NCBI RefSeq assembly: GCF_002967765.1
Contig: NZ_PUHY01000012.1
Location: 1-64,000, forward strand
Direction of reading: 5' to 3'
DNA: 64,000 bases
DNA from: Blastopirellula marina
GTDB taxonomy: Bacteria; Planctomycetota; Planctomycetia; Pirellulales; Pirellulaceae
This document shows positions 1 through 8,341 of this stretch, in pieces; the first letter of the stretch is position 1, and every line of letters starts with the position of its first letter. The position numbers and the translations under genes are program-made. A model generated the notes under the pieces. That model was not told the DNA's origin, made no database searches, and saw nothing but the letters and a program-made list of their open reading frames with translations.

Positions 1-320
1 ACTTTAGGTTCAAGTGGTTTTCACGAACCCAAGAACCCAAAGTGGGACATCCACCAATCACTCAAGCAAGTCACTACCTTATTTATATAAAAGCCTCTCA
101 GGTCTTATGATCTGAGAGGCTTTTTTTATGCGCGTGTCAGTTCTGCACGCGCCTGCTAGTTACTGGTGATAGCAATATGCACACAGCCACCAGGACAAGA
201 CTCGCGTTGTCGGTGACCGCGAAGTTCGTTAAGCTTTTGCCCCTCTTATTGCTACTAGGGGGGAGATAGGCCGATGCTTCTGAGCATTTGCTAGAAACAC
301 TCGAACATGCGGAGTCGATC
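1..320. other. Gene-free stretch with one terminator
   Basis: I find no convincing gene here. Short open frames on both strands lack a ribosome binding site and family motifs. The only clear element is the terminator at 91-127, which probably ends a gene lying left of the window. The right end holds the ribosome binding site (GGAG at 311-314) of the methyltransferase gene that starts at 321. Confidence 0.6.
91..127 (+). terminator. Rho-independent terminator
   Basis: A 14-bp stem (91-104 paired with 109-122, one G-T wobble) closes a TTAT loop and runs into seven T residues on the plus strand. It is a textbook intrinsic terminator for a plus-strand gene that ends before the window begins. Confidence 0.85.
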
Positions 321-1109
321 ATGATACGCCCATCGAAGACCGATCAGGCCTGGAAACAGTGGGGAGAGGTCGATCCTTATTATGGAGTGATCACCGACGA
401 GAAATTCCGCTCCCAAAGCCTTGATGACCAAGCCCGGCACGAGTTCTTCGAAACCGGCCGGCAGAGCGTCGAACACGTCCTCCAACTTTGCCGCCGACAC
501 GTCAATTCTGAGTTCGAGCCGAAAAGCGTGCTCGATTACGGCTGCGGGGTAGGGCGGATGGCGATCGCTTTTGCTCGCGTTGCCCGACAGGTAACCGGAA
601 TCGATATCTCCGAAGGAATGCTCGCCGAAGCCCAGGCTAACAAATCGCGACTCGGCATCGAGAATCTTGAACTACTTCAGATCGAAGGCACTCAGCTTCC
701 GATCAAAAAAAAGTTTGACCTAGTTCATTCCTACATCGTGCTACAGCATATTCATCCGCGTCAGGGAATCGAAGTTTTCCAGCAATTGGTCCAGGCGATC
801 TCGCCGGGCGGTGTCGGGGCGATTCAACTTACCTATAGCAACATAAAGAACGCCCCTGGCCTCGGTCTTCCTCCTCGCATTCCTTCATTTCGCAATCTTT
901 GGCGATCGACTTGGGGCAATTCCGCGATGCGCCGCACACTCGGCCAATGGTTCGGCTCCCCTAAAAGTCCTCAGATGCAGATGAATTCCTATCACCTCAA
1001 TCAGGTTCTGTTTCTCCTGCAAAACGCTGGCGTGAAAGATCTTCACGTCGAGTTCACCAATCACGGCGGCCATCTTGGCGTATTCGTGCTTTTTTCGCAG
1101 CCGTGCTAG
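321..1109 (+). CDS. Class I SAM-dependent methyltransferase
   Basis: Predicted cytoplasmic S-adenosylmethionine-dependent methyltransferase of 262 residues. The SAM-binding motif I (LDYGCGVGRMA, about residues 71-81) is followed by the acidic ribose-binding segment (GIDISE, about 93-98), the usual order of the Rossmann-like class I fold. The substrate cannot be inferred. I chose the ATG at 321 because GGAG lies six bases upstream; a TTG at 288 in the same frame would add 11 residues and has no such site. It stands alone, about 180 bp before the next gene. The fold is clear, the specific role is not. Confidence 0.8.
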   Translation: MIRPSKTDQAWKQWGEVDPYYGVITDEKFRSQSLDDQARHEFFETGRQSVEHVLQLCRRHVNSEFEPKSVLDYGCGVGRMAIAFARVARQVTGIDISEGMLAEAQANKSRLGIENLELLQIEGTQLPIKKKFDLVHSYIVLQHIHPRQGIEVFQQLVQAISPGGVGAIQLTYSNIKNAPGLGLPPRIPSFRNLWRSTWGNSAMRRTLGQWFGSPKSPQMQMNSYHLNQVLFLLQNAGVKDLHVEFTNHGGHLGVFVLFSQPC

Positions 1110-1289
1110 GACCGGACGACGATCCAAACGTTCGACAAATCGGGCAAGCCTTTGCTACCTCTTGTATAGCGTTTAGCGTAATTCGACTCGATTTTCGGTT
1201 GGCGCGGTATTTGCCCGGTTAATAGGTACGCCTCGCGGGCGAAGAGAATCTCTTTTCGCTCAGTACCTGTTTTCTCGAAGGAGACAATC

Positions 1290-1958
1290 ATGCCAGCTTC
1301 CCCGCCTCCCTCCTCTCCTACCTACGCAACCATCAGTAATATTGGCTTGTCGGCGATCATTCTGGTAACTCTCGGCATTTGGTGTTACGGCATGTTTGGC
1401 CAGAAATCGCGAGTTCCTGTCGACAAATCAGCCGTCGCGAAGGAAGTCTTTGCTCGACTTGATGCCAACAGCGCCACCATAAAGACAGAAGCTCAACAAC
1501 TCGTCGCCGAAATTACTCCGCCTCTCAGCGAAGCCCTTTACCAGCAAGCCCAGAAAGACTCTAGCCTCTACCTACGGACCCTTCGCCAGCAAGGCGAAAC
1601 CTACGTTCAAAATGCCGACGAGATTTTCGTGGATGCCGTGAAGGCAGAGTATCGGGATTATCTACAACGACATCGCCAAGTCATCGCGGAGGAATTTCCG
1701 GACTATGCGGATGACGAATCGCTCGATCGCTTAATCGCTCACTTTGAACAGGCGGGTGAGGGATTGATCGAACGGTACTATCTCGACGATTTCGCGAACG
1801 AAGCGGAACGAACTCAACTTGCATGGAGCAAAATTCAGCCGCTTGAGCCACCCTCCAAAGATGATCCTTCGCTGGAAGAGCAGTTGCTGGAGTATGGTGC
1901 CGACTGGTCTGTCTTGGCTTTTACGGACGAGGCCAAACAACAAGTGGTTAGCCCTTAG
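1290..1958 (+). CDS. Membrane-anchored protein of unknown function (first of tandem pair)
   Basis: A 222-residue protein I do not recognise. One hydrophobic helix near the N-terminus (about residues 14-36) is followed by a long, charged, Gln/Glu/Ala-rich region that looks mostly helical. This suggests a bitopic protein with a soluble helical domain on one side of the membrane. The start is supported by GGAG about seven bases upstream of the ATG. The next gene has the same size and architecture 60 bp downstream on the same strand, so the two probably form an operon and may interact. No catalytic motif is visible. Confidence 0.65.
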   Translation: MPASPPPSSPTYATISNIGLSAIILVTLGIWCYGMFGQKSRVPVDKSAVAKEVFARLDANSATIKTEAQQLVAEITPPLSEALYQQAQKDSSLYLRTLRQQGETYVQNADEIFVDAVKAEYRDYLQRHRQVIAEEFPDYADDESLDRLIAHFEQAGEGLIERYYLDDFANEAERTQLAWSKIQPLEPPSKDDPSLEEQLLEYGADWSVLAFTDEAKQQVVSP

Positions 1959-2018
1959 TCAGGCATCACTCTCTGTCGTTCACCTCGCGCGAAAACCAAT
2001 TTCGAAAAGGCCAGCTCT

Positions 2019-2702
2019 ATGTCATCCTCAACATCTGACGATTACCAGTTCAACAATTTCTTCCAATCCAATCTATTTACGGCCATCCTCGTTGGCCTGT
2101 TTGTTGTGGAAGTCATCGCGATCGGAACATACACCTACCGCGACGTTCGCAGCAAACTGAATCCGACACACTTGGTCGATCAGGCCGAGAAGGCACTTCG
2201 CCAAAACTATCCCGACATTCGCAAGAATGTCACCCGCGACATCCAACAAAACGCACCGCAGATCGCCGAGTCACTTAGCAACCAGCTCGTGGCAACAACC
2301 CCTGAGGTGCGCCAGTGGCTGGAAGACGCAACGCGGCGGCAATTGAAGTACACGTTGGACGAAACGACCGAATTAAGTGCGGAAGAGTTTCGAGAACTGT
2401 TGCAGAACAACCATGATGAAATCGAAGACGCATTTCAACAGCTAGAAGAAGTGCCGCAACTTGCTCAGCAATCGGTTCTCGACCTAGAAACCAATATCGA
2501 TGAGAGCTGGGGCGTTAACCTGAAAAGTCAGGCGGAGAATGCGTTAGAACTACATCAGCTTCTCAATGACAAGCTCGATCGTCTCACGAGCAACGCGCCG
2601 CTCACTCCGAAAGAGCTGCTCGAACGTCGTATGCTGCGGATTTTGCGCACCCTGGAGCGAGAAAGATTACCGGAGTTGCCGCAGATTTCGCCCCCTGAAT
2701 AG
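2019..2702 (+). CDS. Membrane-anchored protein of unknown function (second of tandem pair)
   Basis: A 227-residue protein, not recognised. It has one N-terminal membrane helix (about residues 16-38, ending near an IGTYTY segment) and then a soluble, charge-rich, probably helical domain with many Gln, Glu, Leu and Arg residues. It follows the preceding gene by 60 bp in the same orientation and shares its layout (short N-tail, one membrane helix, about 180-residue helical domain), although direct sequence similarity by eye is weak. A paired structural or adaptor role is possible but unproven. Confidence 0.65.
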   Translation: MSSSTSDDYQFNNFFQSNLFTAILVGLFVVEVIAIGTYTYRDVRSKLNPTHLVDQAEKALRQNYPDIRKNVTRDIQQNAPQIAESLSNQLVATTPEVRQWLEDATRRQLKYTLDETTELSAEEFRELLQNNHDEIEDAFQQLEEVPQLAQQSVLDLETNIDESWGVNLKSQAENALELHQLLNDKLDRLTSNAPLTPKELLERRMLRILRTLERERLPELPQISPPE

Positions 2703-2763
2703 TACCGCACGCAGGTAGATTCGGATGTTCCGACGTGGGGATCCGCACTTTCACTGACCGCCG

Positions 2764-4956
2764 ATGGAATACAATGGAGATCAAAACGTTGTTCTATTGC
2801 GAAAGTTTATGAAGAATTACCGCTTGATGTTGTTCGTGTTGGCGTGGCTGCTGATCTCCTTCCTTGTCACGTCCCCCGCCGATTGCTGGGCTGCTGATTC
2901 AGTGGCAGCGAATCAATTCATTCCGTATCCCGCCGTTGAAAGCCCGGCATCTGGAATTTCCTGGCCGAAAGGTCAGGCGTTGCCAACGTTCGCAGCGCCG
3001 GCTACGAAGCTTGATGTCATCCAAGTCCAATCGCTAACTCGGGACGAGCAGATCACCTTCTCTTCGCTACAAGGGCAGGTGAATCGTCGACAGCCGCGGA
3101 TTTTCCTCCTTGATGCCCGGAGTGATGCCGGGCGAGATACCTGGCTGAAAACGCCAACGCTTCATCTAAACGCCGGACGCACGTACGATCATCGCGATAA
3201 ATACGAATTACTTGCCAAATATGCGGACGAGTTCGCAGGCGTGGTGCTATACGATACTGAGCGAAGTCCGCACTACCGAAATGTCGCCGGAACCGTTGCT
3301 GGGCTGAAGCATCTGCTGCCTGTCACCTCCCAGGTTTACAAGCACTTTCAGGAAAAAGGGCTCGAGCTGAAAGTCGTCGTTGATCTAACCGAACGGGAAG
3401 CGACCTCGCCAATCGATATCTACACGCATCTTCATGAAACGTACTGGCCGCAATGCGAGAAGCGTTTCCTGATAAGCGCTCGCCCAAGTGATCGGGGTGG
3501 CGATCTTCATCACACGCGTGACTTGGCCGCGGCATGCGGCGGAGCAATTGTCTGGCTCGACTGTCAGATTAAAGAAGAACGCGATGTAATGCGAAAGTTT
3601 CTAGCCGATATGACACCAGGTAGTGCCGTGATGTTGGGTTGGTATACCACCGAGCGATCCGGAATCACCACCGCATCCGAATTTGGAATCGGCACGCTAC
3701 CGGCCGACCACTATCTAAACGCCACGGTCTACTCTGGTGGCGATCATACCATTCGTATTCCTGCCGTCCCCAAGATGCCGCAACTGGCGAACAAGACGTA
3801 CGTCGCCATCATCATCAGCGATGGTGATAACATTCAATACAATCAACGGGCCATGCGTCGACTTTGGGATCGCTCGAAATCTCAGCGTGGAGAGGTTCCG
3901 CTAACCTGGACCATCTCGCCGGGCCTGGTTGATATCGGTCCAGGCTTACTGAACTACTACTACGACCACGCCACACCTCAAGATTGCTTCGTGTCAGGGC
4001 CTTCGGGCATGGGTTACTTGATTCCGTACAACACGCTGACCGAGCCAGGTGCTCCGATCGGCGAGTTCACCAAGAACCACGATGACCTGGCCGCATACAC
4101 CCAGCTGACCGCAACCTATCTACAGCGATCCGGCTTGCGGGCGATCACGATTTGGGACAATCTTTCGTCCTGGCAACGAAAAACCTACGAAACACATTGC
4201 CGGCAGGTTTACGGTATTACAGTTCAAAACTTTCAAGACGTTCCTTCCGTACGAAGCAGCATTGAAGGAGACCGTCTCCGTTTCGAGAAGCTAGTCATTC
4301 CGTACACCAGCACATACCAACACTTCCAACAATCGCTCCACCGACGAATGCGAAACGGGAAGGGTGATTCACCGCAGTTCCTGGCGTATCAAGTCGACAT
4401 CTGGAGCGAAATGAAGCCCGCCAAGATCTTAGAGTTTGTCGAATCCTTCGAACGCGAGTTTCCCGGTCAGATTGAATTCGTACGGGCTGACCACTACTTC
4501 AATCTGTTTAATCAGGCACATCAACTTCCCTTTAATTTGATGATGCATCCTGACACGCGCGTATCGATCGACACGGAAGATTCTTCGCTGACTTTGGCTA
4601 CCGATGGAACCCCTACGACGGTTTGGAAAAGCGATTCGAAGGGTAGCAAGTCCATTCAATTCGACTTGGACGACATCTATCTACTGGATCGCTTGATCGT
4701 GCGTCATGCTGGTGCGGCGGGGCTCGATCCTGCTTTTAATACGCGCGAGTTCTCATTACAAACGAGCGTGGATGGCAAAGTCTGGCAGACGGCGGCTCGC
4801 GTCGAGAATAACGCCAGCGATGTTACCGATATCGACGTTACGCCTATAACAGCTCGCCACGCACGACTGGTGCTTGAAGATGAGGGACAAGATGGAACGA
4901 CACGCATTGCGGACATCGAACTCTACGGCAAGACCTCACAGCCATCCACGAACTAG
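2764..4956 (+). CDS. Secreted GxGYxYP-family protein with C-terminal F5/8 type C (discoidin) domain
   Basis: A 730-residue exported protein. The N-terminal stretch around residues 16-44 is a signal peptide ending near CWAADS. The middle carries the GxGYxYP family signature, seen here as GPSGMGYLIPYN near residue 410; this family is a predicted glycoside-hydrolase-like domain without a settled reaction. Residues about 600-728 form a discoidin-type (F5/8 C) sugar-binding domain with the typical SIQFDLDD and HARLVLED strands. Together these suggest a carbohydrate-active protein acting outside the cytoplasm. The ATG at 2764 opens the frame, but the ATG at 2809 gives a more standard signal peptide and may be the true start. 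Neither has a strong ribosome binding site. Confidence 0.75.
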   Translation: MEYNGDQNVVLLRKFMKNYRLMLFVLAWLLISFLVTSPADCWAADSVAANQFIPYPAVESPASGISWPKGQALPTFAAPATKLDVIQVQSLTRDEQITFSSLQGQVNRRQPRIFLLDARSDAGRDTWLKTPTLHLNAGRTYDHRDKYELLAKYADEFAGVVLYDTERSPHYRNVAGTVAGLKHLLPVTSQVYKHFQEKGLELKVVVDLTEREATSPIDIYTHLHETYWPQCEKRFLISARPSDRGGDLHHTRDLAAACGGAIVWLDCQIKEERDVMRKFLADMTPGSAVMLGWYTTERSGITTASEFGIGTLPADHYLNATVYSGGDHTIRIPAVPKMPQLANKTYVAIIISDGDNIQYNQRAMRRLWDRSKSQRGEVPLTWTISPGLVDIGPGLLNYYYDHATPQDCFVSGPSGMGYLIPYNTLTEPGAPIGEFTKNHDDLAAYTQLTATYLQRSGLRAITIWDNLSSWQRKTYETHCRQVYGITVQNFQDVPSVRSSIEGDRLRFEKLVIPYTSTYQHFQQSLHRRMRNGKGDSPQFLAYQVDIWSEMKPAKILEFVESFEREFPGQIEFVRADHYFNLFNQAHQLPFNLMMHPDTRVSIDTEDSSLTLATDGTPTTVWKSDSKGSKSIQFDLDDIYLLDRLIVRHAGAAGLDPAFNTREFSLQTSVDGKVWQTAARVENNASDVTDIDVTPITARHARLVLEDEGQDGTTRIADIELYGKTSQPSTN

Positions 4957-4987
4957 CAAAGTAGCCTCGCAGAGCACAAACAAAAAG

Positions 4988-5020
4988 AACGCCCGGACCT
5001 AATTAGATCCGGGCGTTTGA
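4988..5020. terminator. Bidirectional intrinsic terminator between convergent genes
   Basis: A GC-rich stem (about 4988-5000 with 5005-5017, one mismatch) has a short AATT loop. It is flanked on the plus side by a T-rich run (5016-5026) and on the minus side by the complement of an A-run (4981-4988). It can therefore stop transcription from both the GxGYxYP gene and the convergent phosphoesterase gene. Confidence 0.75.
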
Positions 5021-5045
5021 TTTTTACAAAATACTTAGGGTGCGG

Positions 5046-7106
5046 TTAGTCAAGCGGAGCGGTCAGTTGCGGTGCACCTTGCACGCCAACGCTGACTTTG
5101 TTTGGACCACGTTCGACGTGCCAAGGTCCGATCTTCTGGTCGAAGTTCAGCAGCAGAACCGTGTCGTCGGTTGCCTTCAAACGACGTTCTGGCTTGAACG
5201 TTTTCGAGTAGAGCGGGGCAGCGGTCACGCGGACTTCGTCCACTTGGCCGTGGAAGAACGAAACAGGACTGCCATTCTTATCAGGGTCGGCCCCGATGAA
5301 TAGCGGCAAGTTGTTCGTGGTTCGCTTCCAGCTTGGATCTAGTTGTTTCTGATCCACCAATTGGCCATCAACAAACAACGAAATGGTCGTCTCGTCACGA
5401 ACTGCCGCGACGTGCGTCCATTTACCCGTGGGAACCGCTTCTTCACTATGAACAGCACGGTACTTCCCACCGAGATGGGCGCTTGCCGATGGCTTTCCGT
5501 CGTTCAGGAAGATGCTGAATTCGCTGCTTTGTGTCTTAGCAACCAAGCCGACGCGATCCGAGTACGATTCGGCATTGAACCAAGCTTCAACCGTGAACGG
5601 CCCTTCCGGTAGCTTCAGTTCGCTGGAATCGATCTCAATCGCATCGCCCGGATTGTTGAGCGACAACGCCCGATTAGCCGCGTCATCTTTGATCATTTCG
5701 GGATCAATCTTGAAATCGACCGATGTGGTTACTTCCGGAATCGCGTAACGTGTTGTGCGAGCCAGGTAATCTTGAGCCAAGACCAGATCGATCCCTTGGA
5801 ACGAATCGTCGAGCGTCTTCCCGTTATACGACACATGGAAGGTGATTTTCTGCGACTCGCCTGGTTTCACGTGTCCGTGTGTGTGATTTGGCGAAATGCT
5901 CCAGCGCGAATCTCGACTGCTTGGTGTCAGCGTGAAATCGATTGGACGATCCGAAGGATTATTGATGGTTGCCGTGACCGTTCCCTTCTGAGGTCCATCG
6001 GAATTGATGCTCAGCGTGCTTTGAATCTCCGGTTTCTGTTGGGCGAGTTTCACGGCTTGCTGCTGTAACTCGCCAGTGATCTCGCGAACGTTCATCGCTT
6101 CGCCAACCGGGAAGGCGGCCATCGCGACTTGCTTCGGACGGACGGTTACCAGGTGATACTGATGCAAATAGCCAGCTTCGGGGACCTTGCTCGATTGTCC
6201 ACCACCAACGGTCGCCAAAGTAACATACTCGATGCCGTCTTGCGGATCGTATCGCATGTAATGGATGTGGCCAGCGAAGACGGCCGTAACATTGCCGGTA
6301 TCTTTCAACAACGGATGAACGCGATCTTTCCAATCGTTCCCGTAACCTCCACCGAGCCAACGAGGATGATGTAGGAACAAGAACTGGTGATCGCAGTCTT
6401 TACCACGTTCCAAAGCTTGCTTCAAAAAGGCGAACTGTTCTTCGCTCACTTTCTGAGCGGCTGGCTTACTGAAAGTTTTTTCGCCCGTTTCAGGATCTCC
6501 TTCATCGGAGAAGAGTACGATGAAGTTGCAATTCTTGTGCTCGAACGAGTACCACAGAGGGCCGAAGTGCATTTCATAGTGCTGCTCGTGCTGCTTCGGC
6601 AAAACCTTGGGGTCGTCCAGCGGACGCCAGTAGATATCATGATTACCAGCCACGGGGAACCAAGGGCACAGCAACTCGTTCATGATCGTCTTGAACTCGG
6701 TCATCTGGGTGACCCACTTGTCGGTTTTGTTATAACCGTTGATCAAGTCGCCGACCGTCATCACCAAATCAGGCTCGATCAAGTTCACATCGCGAACCGC
6801 ATCGGCCAGGATGTTGACTCCTTCGTCTGGTCCGCCCGTTCGGTCGCCAAATACGGCAAAGACGAATGCGTCGTCTTCGGTCGGCAAAGGCAACATCACG
6901 TTGCTGGAACGAGTGGTGAAGAAACGCTTTTCCGTAGCTTCTTCGGTCGCGTGGTGATCATTGTGGTGATGCATGTGGCGATCGTGCACGAGAAACGGCG
7001 TTGGGTTCGCCTCCTTCTCTTGCTCTTTTTCTTGGGCGAAGACTGAGCTGAACGCGATCAGCCCCATCCCGATTGCCATGCCAAATGTACGTTGGTACCG
7101 CGTCAT
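5046..7106 (-). CDS. Secreted calcineurin-like metallophosphoesterase with LamG-like domain
   Basis: A 686-residue exported protein. Residues 1-25 are a signal peptide (cleavage near VFAQ) and residues about 40-54 form a His-rich segment that might bind metal. The phosphoesterase core shows the dimetal ligands in order: FGDRTGG (Asp88), VGDLING (Asp120), GNHD (154-156), a His pair in LHHPRW (about 246) and GHIH (about 284). It therefore probably hydrolyses a phosphate ester outside the cytoplasm. A middle beta-rich domain is followed by a LamG/concanavalin-like domain (about 485-680), which likely binds a polysaccharide or extracellular partner. The gene converges on the GxGYxYP/discoidin gene, another secreted protein with a binding domain. 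The physiological substrate is unknown. Confidence 0.85.
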   Translation of the reverse strand: MTRYQRTFGMAIGMGLIAFSSVFAQEKEQEKEANPTPFLVHDRHMHHHNDHHATEEATEKRFFTTRSSNVMLPLPTEDDAFVFAVFGDRTGGPDEGVNILADAVRDVNLIEPDLVMTVGDLINGYNKTDKWVTQMTEFKTIMNELLCPWFPVAGNHDIYWRPLDDPKVLPKQHEQHYEMHFGPLWYSFEHKNCNFIVLFSDEGDPETGEKTFSKPAAQKVSEEQFAFLKQALERGKDCDHQFLFLHHPRWLGGGYGNDWKDRVHPLLKDTGNVTAVFAGHIHYMRYDPQDGIEYVTLATVGGGQSSKVPEAGYLHQYHLVTVRPKQVAMAAFPVGEAMNVREITGELQQQAVKLAQQKPEIQSTLSINSDGPQKGTVTATINNPSDRPIDFTLTPSSRDSRWSISPNHTHGHVKPGESQKITFHVSYNGKTLDDSFQGIDLVLAQDYLARTTRYAIPEVTTSVDFKIDPEMIKDDAANRALSLNNPGDAIEIDSSELKLPEGPFTVEAWFNAESYSDRVGLVAKTQSSEFSIFLNDGKPSASAHLGGKYRAVHSEEAVPTGKWTHVAAVRDETTISLFVDGQLVDQKQLDPSWKRTTNNLPLFIGADPDKNGSPVSFFHGQVDEVRVTAAPLYSKTFKPERRLKATDDTVLLLNFDQKIGPWHVERGPNKVSVGVQGAPQLTAPLD

Positions 7107-7274
7107 ATTCTTTCTGCCTTACTTAATCGCGAAAATCGCTAGTCCAAGTCGATTGAAGCTACCCGGGACGATTCCCGTTGTCCAGCGACTTTCGAGCTAC
7201 GCAGCAAATGGCGCGGTGAAACTTCACATTCCAGCGGGGGTAACCGATACGGAGAAGGCCACTTGCCCCCGAGA

Positions 7275-8339
7275 TCAGGTGGAATGCCCACCAGTCGTGA
7301 TGCCGGAAGACTCCTCGATAGGATCCGCATAGCGATGAACGAACTGCACGAACTCGTCCTTGCAAGCCTCGAAGGCGCTCACGACATCGGGGTCAAAATG
7401 CTGACCGCTGCTTTCCAGGATAACCTTCTCGGCGTACTCCGTTGAATAGGCCTCCTTGTAGATACGTCGCGTGGTCAGCGCGTCGTAAACATCGGCGACC
7501 GCCACAATCCGAGCGGCCAAGGGAATACTCGTGCCGCTCAAACCGTAAGGATAACCGGTGCCGTCCCATTTTTCGTGATGCGACGCGGCAATGTCCCTGG
7601 CCATCCGCAGAAACCGAGCACGCGGGAACTTCTTCAGAGCCGCGTCGAGGGTATCGGCCCCTAGAAGCGTGTGCCTCTTCATTACCTCGAATTCATCAGC
7701 TGTCAGCTTGCCAGGCTTCAACAGCACGCCATCCGGAATGCCTACCTTGCCAATATCGTGCAGGGGACTGGTTTGATAAATCAGACGAATGAATTCACCA
7801 TCAATGACATCCGCGAATCGTGGCATCCGCGCCATCGCCTCGGCTAGGCAGCGTGAATACTGGCGAACACGCTCGAGATGTTCCCCTGTTTCAGTATCAC
7901 GTGATTCCGCCAGACGAGCCATCGCGAAGATAACTAAGTCCCGTGTCTCAAGCCCGACCAAACGAATTCCGGCATTGATCCGAGCAAGCAACTCTGGTGG
8001 ATTGAACGGTTTGACCATGAAGTCGTCCGCACCAGAAGCCATCCCTTCGACGATTTCCTCGTGACGTCCTCGACTGGTTAGCAGGATGCAGTAGATGTAA
8101 TGCTCCGTAAATCGCTGACGAATGTGTCGGCAAAGTTCCAAACCGTTCATCACCGGCATTTCCCAGTCGGTAATCACGATATGAATCTCGCGAGTCTCCA
8201 AAAGCTCGAGCGCTTCACGGCCGTCCAACGCCGTATGCACCAGGAACCCTTCCTGGGACAGGTAATGCTCGATCATCTCGAGAGCAATGTCATCGTCGTC
8301 GACGACCAGGATACTTGTCTTGGTTTCCGCCGCGTCCAT
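7275..8339 (-). CDS. Response regulator with HD-GYP (c-di-GMP phosphodiesterase) output domain
   Basis: A 354-residue two-domain regulator. Residues 8-125 are a receiver domain with the acidic pocket (DDDD, 14-17), phosphoacceptor Asp58 (ITDWEMP) and conserved Lys110. Residues about 140-330 are an HD-GYP domain, with SPLHDIGKVGIP and then HHEKWDGTGYPYGL intact, so it should hydrolyse cyclic di-GMP. I chose the ATG at 8339, two bases after the stop of the upstream hybrid kinase, with GGAGG at 8352-8358 as its binding site. The longer frame back to 8402 lies inside the kinase and lacks support. The tight coupling implies phosphorelay from that Amt-linked kinase to this regulator. Confidence 0.88.
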   Translation of the reverse strand: MDAAETKTSILVVDDDDIALEMIEHYLSQEGFLVHTALDGREALELLETREIHIVITDWEMPVMNGLELCRHIRQRFTEHYIYCILLTSRGRHEEIVEGMASGADDFMVKPFNPPELLARINAGIRLVGLETRDLVIFAMARLAESRDTETGEHLERVRQYSRCLAEAMARMPRFADVIDGEFIRLIYQTSPLHDIGKVGIPDGVLLKPGKLTADEFEVMKRHTLLGADTLDAALKKFPRARFLRMARDIAASHHEKWDGTGYPYGLSGTSIPLAARIVAVADVYDALTTRRIYKEAYSTEYAEKVILESSGQHFDPDVVSAFEACKDEFVQFVHRYADPIEESSGITTGGHST

Positions 8340-8341
8340 CT

